Below are positions 25,518 through 34,769 of a stretch of DNA of 64,000 nucleotides, one piece after another (position 1 is the first letter of the stretch; each line of letters begins with the position of its first letter). The notes below the pieces were generated by a model. It ran no database searches. It was not told the origin of the DNA and was given only the letters and a program-made list of their open reading frames with translations. Both the position numbers and the translations under genes were made by a program. The stretch lies in NCBI RefSeq assembly GCF_040372045.1, contig NZ_BAABWH010000001.1. One strand, written 5' to 3'. Origin of the DNA: Thalassolituus sp006212115. GTDB taxonomy: Bacteria; Pseudomonadota; Gammaproteobacteria; Pseudomonadales; Oceanobacteraceae.

Positions 25518-25552
25518 ATTATAGCAGCAGATTCAGGACACGCTAGTGTCCT
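25518..25552 (-). promoter_or_regulatory. lpxC promoter -10 with adjoining hairpin
   Basis: On the minus strand a perfect TATAAT lies at 25518-25523. Just before it is a perfect 7-bp hairpin AGGACAC-GCTA-GTGTCCT (25535-25552, plus-strand reading) directly after the ftsZ stop codon. The hairpin could attenuate read-through from ftsZ; on the plus strand it is followed by TTTT. No good -35 is seen. Confidence 0.4.
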
Positions 25553-25556
25553 TTTG

Positions 25557-26720
25557 TTAATCCGCTTGGCGACGTAGAAACGCTGGAATATCGAGGTAGT
25601 CCATATCCGGGTTCTCGCCTGAATCCAGCTTCCGGGCAGTGTTTCCTGCCTGACGAGCTACCGCAGGACGGTCTAACTCGCGATAATCAGAAGTGGTTTC
25701 TGGAGCACGGCTCTGTGCAGTGTTATCGACAACCTTTGTCGGCTTTGGTTCCTCAGCGACTTTTTCTTCGCCCAGCCCCGTCGCAACAACAGTAACTCGC
25801 AATTCATCTGTCAGGTCAGGATCAATTACTGTACCGACAACAACAGTGGCGTTTTCCGAGGCAAACTCTTCAACCGTTTCACCTACTTCGCTGAACTCAC
25901 CCAGCGACAGGTCGAAGCCAGCAGTCACGTTGACCAGAATGCCCTTGGCACCGCGCAGATCGACGTCTTCCAGGAGTGGGCTACCAATTGCTTTTTCAGC
26001 GGCTTCGCGCGCACGGTTTTCACCAGTCGCACTACCAGTACCCATCATTGCCTGCCCCATCTCGGACATAACAGTACGAACGTCAGCGAAGTCGACGTTG
26101 ATCATACCCGGGCGCGTAATCAGGTCTGCAATACCTTGTACTGCACCCTGCAAAACATCGTTCGCTGCTTTAAACGCATCCAACAGAGAGGTGTTCTTAC
26201 CCAGAACAGAAAGAAGCTTCTCGTTAGGGATGGTGATCAGAGAGTCAACATGCTCCGACAACTGCTCCAGCCCCTGGCCCGCGATGGCCATGCGCTTTTT
26301 ACCTTCGAAAGGAAACGGTTTAGTCACAACCGCTACAGTCAGGATGCCCAACTCTTTAGCAACCTCTGCCACGACAGGTGCACCACCAGTACCGGTGCCG
26401 CCACCCATTCCAGCAGTAATGAATACCATGTCAGCTCCACGCAGAGCTTCTGCGATACGCTCACGGTCTTCCATTGCCGCTTCACGACCAACGTTCGGGT
26501 TTGCACCCGCACCCAGACCTTTGGTCAGGCCGTTGCCCAATTGAATTACTGAACGTGAGTCAACATTTCGCAGTGCCTGAGCATCTGTGTTAGCGCAAAT
26601 AAAGTCGACGCCATCGATCTGGCCTTCAACCATATGCTGGACAGCGTTACCGCCACCACCACCGACACCGATTACTTTAATTACTGCATTTTGTTGCACA
26701 TCATCCGCAAGCTCGAACAT
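25557..26720 (-). CDS. ftsZ: Cell division protein FtsZ
   Basis: Tubulin-like GTPase that forms the cytokinetic ring. The start is taken at ATG 26720 (MFELADD), matching the usual family N-terminus and having AAGGTG just upstream; an ATG eight codons earlier with GGAG is an alternative, giving 395 instead of 387 residues. The GTP-binding tubulin signature GGGTGTG is at 106-112 and the synergy-loop NVDFADVRTVM is near 207. The conserved C-terminal peptide DYLDIPAFLRRQAD, which binds FtsA and ZipA, is complete. Preceded by ftsA with a 62-base AT-rich gap. Confidence 0.97.
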   Translation of the reverse strand: MFELADDVQQNAVIKVIGVGGGGGNAVQHMVEGQIDGVDFICANTDAQALRNVDSRSVIQLGNGLTKGLGAGANPNVGREAAMEDRERIAEALRGADMVFITAGMGGGTGTGGAPVVAEVAKELGILTVAVVTKPFPFEGKKRMAIAGQGLEQLSEHVDSLITIPNEKLLSVLGKNTSLLDAFKAANDVLQGAVQGIADLITRPGMINVDFADVRTVMSEMGQAMMGTGSATGENRAREAAEKAIGSPLLEDVDLRGAKGILVNVTAGFDLSLGEFSEVGETVEEFASENATVVVGTVIDPDLTDELRVTVVATGLGEEKVAEEPKPTKVVDNTAQSRAPETTSDYRELDRPAVARQAGNTARKLDSGENPDMDYLDIPAFLRRQAD

Positions 26721-26782
26721 GTCACCTTCTCTCGTGTGAGACATAGCATTATCTCCTATTTTCCGCGCGAGTATATTTAATA

Positions 26783-28018
26783 TTAAAAATTATCTTTAAT
26801 CCATTCTTTTATGCGGCCAAATGGATTTTTTTTATCTTCTTGAATCACTTTATTTCGTGATTTTTTATATTCCTGCCCTGCGGCATATAAAAGTAGTCCA
26901 ACTGCAGTGGAATATATTGGATTATCAATCTCACCACTCAGTCCGGAAACACCAACCGGGCGAGCTAAACGAACCGGCATATGGAAAATTTCTTCCGCCA
27001 GTTCGACAACACCTTCCATCTTCGAAGTGCCACCTGTGAGGACAATTCCTGCAGCAATTAGATCCTCAAAACCACTGCGTCGTAATTCTGCTTGTATCAA
27101 AGTGAATAATTCGTCGTAACGCGGTTCAACAACTTCGGCTAACGCCTGACGAGAAAGATCTCTTGGTGGCCTGTCGCCAACACTTGGCACCTTCACCGTT
27201 TCGTCCGCTTTGGCTAGCTGAGTCAACGCGCAGGCGTATTTCATTTTAATTTTTTCGGCGTGCTGAGTCGGCGTCCGAAGCGCCATCGCAATGTCGTTGG
27301 TAACCTGATCACCCGCAATCGGAATAACCGCGGTATGACGAATTGCCCCTTCCGTAAAAATGGCAATGTCAGTGGTGCCACCACCGATATCAACCATACA
27401 CACACCCAACTCCCTTTCGTCGTCTGTCAAAACGGAGTAGCTGGAGGCCAATTGCTCAAGAATGATGTCGTCAGTTTCAAGATTACAGCGCTGAACACAG
27501 CGCTCGATATTCTGAATTGCGTTTACTGAGCCCGTTACCAGATGCACTTTTGCCTCTAGTCGGACACCCGCCATACCAACAGGTTCTTTGATACCTTCCT
27601 GGCTATCAACAACGTATTCCTGGGGCAAAACATGAAGAATCGCCTGGTCCTGCGGGATAGCAACAGCCTGTGCTGCATCAATGACACGATCAATATCCAT
27701 CGCCGTCACTTCACGATCCTTAACCGCGACAATGCCATTCGAATTCATAGAGTGAACATGGCTTCCCGCTATCCCCACATACACTGAATGGATGGTACAA
27801 CCGGCCATTAGTTCGGCTTCTTCTATCGCTCTCTGAATCGATTGAACCGTCGACTCAATGTTGACCACGACGCCTTTTTTCATGCCCCGGCTCGGACAGC
27901 TACCGAGGCCAACTACCTCGATATTCCCATCGACATCAACCTCGCCAACTAAGGCGACGACTTTCGATGTACCGATGTCCAAGCCGACCAGCATGCGTTT
28001 CTGCTGCGTTGTGTTCAT
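26783..28018 (-). CDS. ftsA: Cell division protein FtsA
   Basis: Actin-like ATPase that tethers FtsZ to the membrane and recruits later division proteins. ATG at 28018 gives 411 residues; a TTG one codon earlier is in frame but less likely. Phosphate-1 motif VGLDIGTSKV (near 11-20), phosphate-2 VDIGGGTTDIAIF (about 204-216), and adenosine segment IVLTGGTSKMEGV are present. The C-terminal amphipathic membrane-targeting helix ends GRIKEWIKDNF. Its ATG overlaps the ftsQ stop by one base (TGATG). Confidence 0.97.
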   Translation of the reverse strand: MNTTQQKRMLVGLDIGTSKVVALVGEVDVDGNIEVVGLGSCPSRGMKKGVVVNIESTVQSIQRAIEEAELMAGCTIHSVYVGIAGSHVHSMNSNGIVAVKDREVTAMDIDRVIDAAQAVAIPQDQAILHVLPQEYVVDSQEGIKEPVGMAGVRLEAKVHLVTGSVNAIQNIERCVQRCNLETDDIILEQLASSYSVLTDDERELGVCMVDIGGGTTDIAIFTEGAIRHTAVIPIAGDQVTNDIAMALRTPTQHAEKIKMKYACALTQLAKADETVKVPSVGDRPPRDLSRQALAEVVEPRYDELFTLIQAELRRSGFEDLIAAGIVLTGGTSKMEGVVELAEEIFHMPVRLARPVGVSGLSGEIDNPIYSTAVGLLLYAAGQEYKKSRNKVIQEDKKNPFGRIKEWIKDNF

Positions 28019-28797
28019 CAACCTTTCTCCTGCTTTTCACGCCAGGCAATAGCGGCGCCTTTTCCGTATCTTAAATCGACGGCTGCGACCTCATCGGAAG
28101 GCAGTCCGGCAATCAATTTTTTCAATCTCAGTGCACGCTGTTCGAGTTGGGAACGACCAATCTGAACTTGCCATTGGTTACTGAGAGTCATACTCAGAGA
28201 ACCAGTGTCAGACACTGTTAATTGTTCGATTTTTATATTCCCGGTACCCATCGCCTGTTGAATAAGACGAAAGTGTTTAATCGAGTCTGACAGGTATTCA
28301 CTATTTCCTGTCACTGCTGTCAGATTATCGACATTTAAATGCCCCGGTATCGCCATTAAGTCGCCACGAATTCCGATTAATTGACGCCCATTCCAAACCG
28401 CCATTGGAATATCTTCAGAAACGGTTATTTCAATATAATCTGGCCAGCGTTTTCGAACCTGTACATCTTTAATTAAGGGCATATTTATGAGGACGTCATA
28501 AACCGCATTTAAATCCGCAGAATAGAACCCTTCACCCACCACCCAGGCAACTTGCTTCTCAAGGTCTTGCGCATTCCAGACAATCATGTCCCCGCGAACG
28601 TCGACCTGATTGATTACCCAATGATCCATCAGCTGGCGGGAGCCGAGAAATAGGCCCCCCAGTACAATCGGCAAAGCCAACCAACCGAGTAATGATGCTT
28701 TCAACCAATCTGGCTTCACCAGTTTCAGGCTGCGCTTTGGTTTTGGTTCAACCTTGCGCGTTGCACCTCTGCGAGTAGCAGACTTCTTACTGCTCAT
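28018..28797 (-). CDS. ftsQ: Cell division protein FtsQ
   Basis: Bitopic divisome scaffold linking FtsK to FtsBL. The 259 residues comprise a basic cytoplasmic tail (1-33), one membrane segment (about 34-53), a POTRA domain opening VINQVDVRGDMIVWNAQDLEK and the FtsQ beta domain. The sequence is less conserved than its neighbours, as normal for FtsQ. It overlaps ddl by 11 bases upstream. Confidence 0.95.
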   Translation of the reverse strand: MSSKKSATRRGATRKVEPKPKRSLKLVKPDWLKASLLGWLALPIVLGGLFLGSRQLMDHWVINQVDVRGDMIVWNAQDLEKQVAWVVGEGFYSADLNAVYDVLINMPLIKDVQVRKRWPDYIEITVSEDIPMAVWNGRQLIGIRGDLMAIPGHLNVDNLTAVTGNSEYLSDSIKHFRLIQQAMGTGNIKIEQLTVSDTGSLSMTLSNQWQVQIGRSQLEQRALRLKKLIAGLPSDEVAAVDLRYGKGAAIAWREKQEKG

Positions 28798-29713
28798 GGC
28801 GTTGTTTTGCCTCTGCGAGCAAGCGTGTTACCAATTCTGCAAACTCAATACCCGCTGCACGTGCTGCCATAGGAACAAGACTATGGTCAGTCATGCCCGG
28901 GCTGGTATTGGCTTCCAATAACCAGAAGCTACCCTGCTCATCCTGCATCACGTCAATTCGTCCCCAGCCTGCTGCACCGAGAACATTGAATGCTTTCAGG
29001 GCGAGTTCTTGCAGAGCACGTTCTTCCGATTCTTCCAATCCGCAAGGCAGGAGATACTCGGTATCGTTTGACTGATACTTGGCGTCATAGTCATAGAATT
29101 CATGACTTGTCCGCAGCTGAATAACAGGCAACGCTTCCCCGTCGACAATCGCAACGGTAAATTCGCGACCTTGTACCCAGCGTTCGGCTAACACCAGGCC
29201 ATCGTATTCGCTGGCATACTCATAACTACTGCGTAATTCATCGGGACTGTGCACACGACGCATACCAATACTGGAGCCTTCACGTGCAGGTTTTACGATT
29301 GCGTTAGCCGCGAGAGATGTATTAATCGCCTGCCAATCCGACTGCTCATCCAATAAGTAGGCTTGTGGAGTAGGAAGCCCAGCGGCCATCCAGATCATTT
29401 TGGTCCTCCACTTATCCATCGCCAACGCCGATGCCATTACGCCACTACCGGTGTAAGGCTTATCCAACCACTCCAATACACCCTGAATAGTACCGTCCTC
29501 TCCACCTCGTCCGTGCAGAGCAATAAAAGCGACATCGAAATCCAGTTCGGTAAGCTGACTGATGGCGTGCCCCTGAATATCAACCCGAACAACGTTGCCA
29601 CCGATGCTTTCTAACGCATCGGCCACGGCGTTACCGCTGCGCAATGAGACTTTTCTTTCGGCTGAAGTACCGCCCATCAATACGGCGATTTTTCCAAGCT
29701 GATCCATGCTCAT
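28787..29713 (-). CDS. ddl: D-alanine--D-alanine ligase
   Basis: ATP-grasp enzyme that makes the D-Ala-D-Ala used by MurF. The 308-residue protein has VLMGGTSAERKVSLRSGNAV (substrate loop, here with K where E. coli DdlB has E in AEREVSL), the middle HGRGGEDGTIQG, REGSSIGM phosphate loop and the C-terminal EANTSPGMTDHSLVP metal-binding segment. DdlB-type, as expected for the copy inside the dcw cluster. ATGA overlap with murC. Confidence 0.97.
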   Translation of the reverse strand: MSMDQLGKIAVLMGGTSAERKVSLRSGNAVADALESIGGNVVRVDIQGHAISQLTELDFDVAFIALHGRGGEDGTIQGVLEWLDKPYTGSGVMASALAMDKWRTKMIWMAAGLPTPQAYLLDEQSDWQAINTSLAANAIVKPAREGSSIGMRRVHSPDELRSSYEYASEYDGLVLAERWVQGREFTVAIVDGEALPVIQLRTSHEFYDYDAKYQSNDTEYLLPCGLEESEERALQELALKAFNVLGAAGWGRIDVMQDEQGSFWLLEANTSPGMTDHSLVPMAARAAGIEFAELVTRLLAEAKQRHEQ

Positions 29714-31164
29714 TCCTCAACCTCCGCCAACCAGTCGCTGAGGTTCTCTGCGATATTCACCGCGATACCACCAATATCTCCTGCGCCCTGCGTCAGTAAT
29801 AAATCACCCGGACGTAACATACTCTGGAGTGGTGTTTTTAAAGATTCATCACGCTCAATAAATACCGGATCAACTGTCCCACGCTGACGGATTGTTCCGC
29901 ACATGGATCTGCCATCCGCACCCGCAATCGGCTTCTCGCCAGCTGGGTATACTTCCATCAAAAGGAGAACATCGGCATCACTCAGTACACGCACGAAATC
30001 CTCGTAGAGATCGCGAGTACGGGAATAACGGTGAGGTTGAAAAACCATCACCAGACGACGGTCAGGGAAACCTTTCCGGATCGCATCCAGTGTCACTTCT
30101 AATTCACGTGGGTGGTGACCGTAATCATCAACCAGCATGACATCGCCGTCGCCAAGAGGCACAGTGCCGTTGATCTGGAAGCGACGACCGACACCTTCAA
30201 ACTTTTCAAGCGCACTGACAATGGCTGTCTCATCGACACCTTCATCTTCAGCTACGGCGATGGCGGCCAGCGCATTCAGAACGTTATGTCTACCCGGCAT
30301 TCTCATACGAACAGCAAGCGGTGTTTCTCTGCCCGGACGATGTACGTTGAAGCTGGTAAATATGCCGTCTTGCTGTAGGTCGGTAGCACGATAATCTGCG
30401 TCGTCGGAGAAACCGTAAGTTGTTATCTGGCGGCTGATTTCCGGGAGAATGCTGCGGACGTTGTCATCATCAATACATACCACTGCGAGTCCGTAGAAAG
30501 GCAGATTATGAAGAAACTCGATAAAGGTGTTTTTAAGTTTTTCGAAGTCCCCACCATAGGTACTCATATGGTCCGCATCGATATTCGTGACGATGGACAC
30601 CATAGGTTGAAGGTGTAGAAAACTCGCATCGCTTTCATCAGCTTCCGCGACTAAATAGCGACTCAGGCCCAGCCTCGCATTTGTACCAGCACTATTCAGT
30701 TTGCCACCGATGACAAAGGTGGGGTCCAGCTTTGCCTCTGCAAGAACAGATGTAACAAGACTGGTTGTCGTTGTTTTGCCATGTGTTCCAGCCACGGCAA
30801 TTCCATGTCGGAATCGCATTAATTCAGCGAGCATCTCTGCACGACGAACGATAGGAACCCGACGTGCCAGCGCCTCACGCACTTCTGGATTTTCCTCATC
30901 GATGGCGGTCGACACGACAAGCACATCCGCCTCACTGACATTCTCAGGTCGATGTCCGATAAAGACGTTAGCGCCAAGCATCGTCAGACGCTGGGTAACC
31001 GTTGAGTCTTTCAGGTCTGACCCGGTAATCTGGTAGCCTTGATTCAGCAGTACTTCTGCAATACCGCACATACCGGCACCGCCTATGCCGACAAAATGGA
31101 TTACACGAATCCGGCGCATTTCGGGAATCATATTTACTATATCTGAGGGATGCTTATTGCTCAC
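29710..31164 (-). CDS. murC: UDP-N-acetylmuramate--L-alanine ligase
   Basis: Adds the first amino acid of the peptidoglycan stem peptide. The start is set at GTG 31164, because a perfect AGGAGG lies seven bases before it; a longer frame from a TTG at 31188 has no such site. This gives 484 residues, beginning MSNKHPSD. RIHFVGIGGAGMCGIAE-type UDP-binding region (reads IHFVGIGGAGMCGIAEVLL), ATP loop GTHGKTTTTSLV, and the ADESDASFLHL motif are intact. It overlaps murG by 11 bases. Confidence 0.96.
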   Translation of the reverse strand: MSNKHPSDIVNMIPEMRRIRVIHFVGIGGAGMCGIAEVLLNQGYQITGSDLKDSTVTQRLTMLGANVFIGHRPENVSEADVLVVSTAIDEENPEVREALARRVPIVRRAEMLAELMRFRHGIAVAGTHGKTTTTSLVTSVLAEAKLDPTFVIGGKLNSAGTNARLGLSRYLVAEADESDASFLHLQPMVSIVTNIDADHMSTYGGDFEKLKNTFIEFLHNLPFYGLAVVCIDDDNVRSILPEISRQITTYGFSDDADYRATDLQQDGIFTSFNVHRPGRETPLAVRMRMPGRHNVLNALAAIAVAEDEGVDETAIVSALEKFEGVGRRFQINGTVPLGDGDVMLVDDYGHHPRELEVTLDAIRKGFPDRRLVMVFQPHRYSRTRDLYEDFVRVLSDADVLLLMEVYPAGEKPIAGADGRSMCGTIRQRGTVDPVFIERDESLKTPLQSMLRPGDLLLTQGAGDIGGIAVNIAENLSDWLAEVEE

Positions 31165-32224
31165 GAGCGAACCTCCTGATCTGTTCAACTACTTTTTCAG
31201 TTGCATCAGTCATAGCTAAGGCTCGTGCTTTGATTGACATATCGCGCAGTAACGCACGATCTTCTGTTAGGAGCTGCCATTGCTGGGCCAACCATTCCGG
31301 AGTGAGGTCAACCTGCTGACGAATTATTGCTGCCCCTTCTTTTTGAAGGTACTGGGCATTTGCTGTCTGGTGATCATCCACGGCATGAGGGTATGGAACG
31401 AAAATCGCGGCGCAACCAGCAGCGGCCACCTCGGAAACTGTTAGCGCACCCGAGCGACAAACGATTAAATCAGCCCAGGCATACGCGGAAGCCATATCAT
31501 CGATGAAAGCGGTTACCTCGGCCTCGACTTTGGCTTCGCTATACTGTTCTGTTACCTGCTCAATGTTACGCTTACCAACCTGGTGCCGTAATTCAGGGCG
31601 CTGCTCTTCCGGCAACGACATCATGGCTTCCAGTACCGAGTTATTTAAAGCCACCGCACCCAAGCTGCCGCCCACAACTAATACACGTAAACGGCCATCG
31701 TGAAATTCGCGAGTATCAGGTGCTGGAATATTTACCACATCCTGTCGAACAGGATTACCAGTCACTAACGCACCTTCTAGTGCACCGGGGAACGCCTGCA
31801 TCGCCACGGTCGAAAAGCGCTGCAGTAATTTATTAGTCACCCCAGCAAAAGCGTTCTGCTCGTGGATAAGCAGTGGAATGCCACGCAACCACGCTGCAAC
31901 ACCACCCGGACCCGTTGCGTATCCACCCAAACCCATGACAGCCAAAGGTTTAACCTGACGAATAACCGCCAACGCTTGTTTAACTGCTTTCATAATTCTT
32001 AACGGCGCAGTCAGCAAACCCAATTTACCTTTTCCACGAAGGCCTGCAATGTCGATAGTGTGCAGCGGAAAGCCATTGGCAGGAACCAATTCAGCCTCGA
32101 TACCTGCCGATGTTCCCAGCCAATGAATTTCATATCCCTCTGCCGCCAGCGCATGCGCGACTGCGAGAGCGGGGAATACATGCCCCCCCGTACCACCGGC
32201 CATCATGAGGACTACTTTACTCAT
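31154..32224 (-). CDS. murG: Lipid II synthase (UDP-GlcNAc:undecaprenyl-PP-MurNAc-pentapeptide GlcNAc transferase)
   Basis: Peripheral inner-membrane GT28 glycosyltransferase that turns lipid I into lipid II. Start ATG 32224 gives 356 residues, matching E. coli; a longer frame would run into ftsW. Glycine motifs MMAGGTGGHVFPALAVA at 7-23 and VVGGSLGA mid-protein, and the donor-binding RSGALTVSEVAAAGCAAIFVPYP (as two adjoining segments) are present. Overlaps ftsW by eight bases and murC by eleven. Confidence 0.97.
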   Translation of the reverse strand: MSKVVLMMAGGTGGHVFPALAVAHALAAEGYEIHWLGTSAGIEAELVPANGFPLHTIDIAGLRGKGKLGLLTAPLRIMKAVKQALAVIRQVKPLAVMGLGGYATGPGGVAAWLRGIPLLIHEQNAFAGVTNKLLQRFSTVAMQAFPGALEGALVTGNPVRQDVVNIPAPDTREFHDGRLRVLVVGGSLGAVALNNSVLEAMMSLPEEQRPELRHQVGKRNIEQVTEQYSEAKVEAEVTAFIDDMASAYAWADLIVCRSGALTVSEVAAAGCAAIFVPYPHAVDDHQTANAQYLQKEGAAIIRQQVDLTPEWLAQQWQLLTEDRALLRDMSIKARALAMTDATEKVVEQIRRFAREQ

Positions 32225-33380
32225 TGTTGCCCTCCTCTTGATTCTCTGTTGTTGTCTTCGCCAGCTGTGTTTCGTAGGCAATGCGCATCACAATACCGAC
32301 CATGGCACAGCACATTAACAGGCTGCTTCCGCCGTAACTGAAGAAAGGTAATGTCAGCCCTTTTGTTGGCAGCAGACCCGTGTTCACACCGAGATTAATC
32401 ACGATCTGCAAGCCAAGCAGTGCTGCCAGTCCGGTGGCCACGAATGACGCGTACATCAACCCTTGCTTCTGAGCTTCCCAGGCGATATTCCAAACACAGG
32501 CAACGAGGTATCCCAGCAAACCGAGAGCAACCAAGCCACCCAAAAGACCGGTTTCCTCTGCCCAGATTGCAAATACAAAATCCGTGTGCGCCTCTGGTAA
32601 GTAAAAGAGCTTTTGCACACTTTCACCGAAGCCAACTCCAAACAGTTCACCACGGCCGAATGCGATAAGAGACTGAGTTAATTGATAACCCGTACCGTAA
32701 ACATGTTCAGGTGCCCACGGATTCAGATACGCCATCAAACGATTAACCCGATAGTCTTCACTACCCACGACTAGTACACCAATAACAATGGTTGCAAAGG
32801 TAAGCAGAAAAAACTGTCCGGCTTTTACGCCACCCAGGAAAAGCATAATCATGGCTGCACCGAGCAATACCACGACAGCACCAAAATCGGGTTCCATCAG
32901 CAACAAGCCAACCATAGCGCCCAGAATGCCAAGTGGTTTCAGAAATCCTGACCACTGACTCTTTACTTCCTGTTCGCGGCGAACCAGATAGCCTGCGACA
33001 TAAAATACCGCCCCGACCTTCGCCAGCTCGGATGCCTGTATTTTAATAATGCCAAGATTCAGCCAACGCTGACTGCCATTTACCTCATGTCCGATTCCGG
33101 GAACAAACACGAGGATAAGGCTCAGAATTCCGGCAACCAGCAGTAAACCATCGAATTTCGCCCATCGAGCCATCGAAATCTGCGACGTTAAATACGCAAC
33201 CGCCACACCGAGAATCAGATAAACTGCATGTCGAATGGCGAAATAAGCGGAATTACCTGTGTAGTCCTCTGCTATACCCGTTGATGCTGAGGCTACCATC
33301 AACCATCCCAGCACCAGTAGTGCAATCCATGGGTAAAACAGTGAGCTGTTCTGCTGCCAACGCAATGCATCCAGTGTCAT
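32217..33380 (-). CDS. ftsW: Septal peptidoglycan polymerase FtsW
   Basis: SEDS-family glycosyltransferase that works with FtsI at the septum. ATG 33380 is chosen because GGAGGG sits six bases upstream; it overlaps the murD stop as ATGA. This gives 387 residues with about ten membrane segments. SEDS landmarks include GSQRWLNLGIIKIQASELAK near 105-124 (ending at the substrate-side part of the first large loop), FGVGFGESVQKLFYLPEAHTDF-type motif and the C-terminal GLTLPFFSYGGSSLL. Belongs to the tightly overlapping mur/fts run. Confidence 0.96.
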   Translation of the reverse strand: MTLDALRWQQNSSLFYPWIALLVLGWLMVASASTGIAEDYTGNSAYFAIRHAVYLILGVAVAYLTSQISMARWAKFDGLLLVAGILSLILVFVPGIGHEVNGSQRWLNLGIIKIQASELAKVGAVFYVAGYLVRREQEVKSQWSGFLKPLGILGAMVGLLLMEPDFGAVVVLLGAAMIMLFLGGVKAGQFFLLTFATIVIGVLVVGSEDYRVNRLMAYLNPWAPEHVYGTGYQLTQSLIAFGRGELFGVGFGESVQKLFYLPEAHTDFVFAIWAEETGLLGGLVALGLLGYLVACVWNIAWEAQKQGLMYASFVATGLAALLGLQIVINLGVNTGLLPTKGLTLPFFSYGGSSLLMCCAMVGIVMRIAYETQLAKTTTENQEEGNNE

Positions 33381-34747
33381 GACAGACCCTCCACGCACTG
33401 CACGAAATACTCACCGCGCTGAACATAATTTTTAAACTGATCGAAACTGGCGCAGGCCGGAGAAAAAAGAACAACATCGTCAGCGTTTGCAGCCAGAGCG
33501 GCATCATTAAGAGCCTCTGACAGCGTGTTGTATTGCAGCACCTTTGTGTGTCCTGACAAAGCCGCAGCCAGAATTGCCTTATCCGCACCAAACACATAGG
33601 CACCGGCGACCCGATTGGTGCAGGCAGCAGCGAGTTCGGTGAATGTCTGCCCTTTACTCTCACCACCAGCGATCAACCAGAGAGAGCCCTGAGTCAGCGG
33701 CGCAAGTCCCTCAATAGCCGCAACCGTCGAGCCTTCATTCGTGCCCTTTGAATCGTTGATGTAATCCACACCAGCAGCAGTTGCGACGTGCTGGCAACGA
33801 TGATCAAGCCCCGTAAATGAGGTCAGTGCAGGTAAACAATCAGAGAGATCAATATCGATTCCCTCAACATCGAGAGCGTCGACGAATGCGAGCGCAGCAA
33901 GCGCGTTAGCAACATTGTGCATCCCACGTATTTTTAGTGCCGATGCATCAGTTAACGGATCAGAGCCCTTACACAACATGACTCGACCCGACTCGCGAAT
34001 AAGACCGAAGTCTGCCGCAGCAGGCGTATCGAGACTGAAATGACTGCTTTTATTTGCGCCAGACAGAACTGGAATGGTGTGATCGTCGTTTCCATTAATC
34101 ACAACATGTTTAGCGCCCTGAAATATGCGTTGTTTGGCGCGCTCGTAATCTGCCATCCCCGCATAGCGATCCATATGATCTGGCGAAATATTCAGAATCC
34201 CAGCGACGTCGGCATTCAGATTCCTTGTTGTCTCCAGCTGAAAACTTGATAGCTCAGCTACGTATACCTGAGAGTCGTCTTCCTCAGCTAAGAGATCAAG
34301 GACGGGCAAACCGATATTGCCGCAGGCCGTTGCACGGACACCTGCCTCATTAAGCAAACTTGCGACCAGCGTAGTAACTGTGCTTTTTCCGTTTGATCCG
34401 GTAATCGCAATTAAAGGCTTCGTGCGGTACTCAGAAAAGAGTTGTACGTCACCCGAGATAACCACACCACGCTCTTTCGCTGCCTGGAAAACCGGAGTAT
34501 TAACACTGATACCCGGACTGACCAGTAGCTCGTCAAACTCAGATAGGAACTCAGCTGTAAGCAGACCAAGGGAAATACTGATGCCAGGAAATTCTTCTTT
34601 AATAGCCTCAATACCAGCCAGTTCACTGCGGGTATCACACAAGCTGAACGTCAGATCCTTCGACTGGCAGAAACGCGCGCACGACAGACCCGTCAGCCCA
34701 AGGCCGATGATCAGATAGTGCTTGTTATTCTTGCTGCCAGTCATCAT
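33377..34747 (-). CDS. murD: UDP-N-acetylmuramoylalanine--D-glutamate ligase
   Basis: Adds D-glutamate to UDP-MurNAc-L-Ala. The 456-residue product has the N-terminal YLIIGLGLTGLSCARF dinucleotide-like fold, the ATP loop ITGSNGKSTVTTLV (near 113-126), the NISPDHMDRY segment and the DYINDSKGTN motif. It sits 22 bases after mraY and overlaps ftsW. Two consecutive ATG codons open the frame; either could be used. Confidence 0.97.
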   Translation of the reverse strand: MMTGSKNNKHYLIIGLGLTGLSCARFCQSKDLTFSLCDTRSELAGIEAIKEEFPGISISLGLLTAEFLSEFDELLVSPGISVNTPVFQAAKERGVVISGDVQLFSEYRTKPLIAITGSNGKSTVTTLVASLLNEAGVRATACGNIGLPVLDLLAEEDDSQVYVAELSSFQLETTRNLNADVAGILNISPDHMDRYAGMADYERAKQRIFQGAKHVVINGNDDHTIPVLSGANKSSHFSLDTPAAADFGLIRESGRVMLCKGSDPLTDASALKIRGMHNVANALAALAFVDALDVEGIDIDLSDCLPALTSFTGLDHRCQHVATAAGVDYINDSKGTNEGSTVAAIEGLAPLTQGSLWLIAGGESKGQTFTELAAACTNRVAGAYVFGADKAILAAALSGHTKVLQYNTLSEALNDAALAANADDVVLFSPACASFDQFKNYVQRGEYFVQCVEGLS

Positions 34748-34769
34748 GAATCTCTCGTTACAACCGTTA

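Noticed and set aside
26721..26744. Eight extra N-terminal codons for FtsZ
   Set aside because: Possible, since GGAG precedes the upper ATG, but FtsZ proteins normally start MFE and AAGGTG precedes that ATG.
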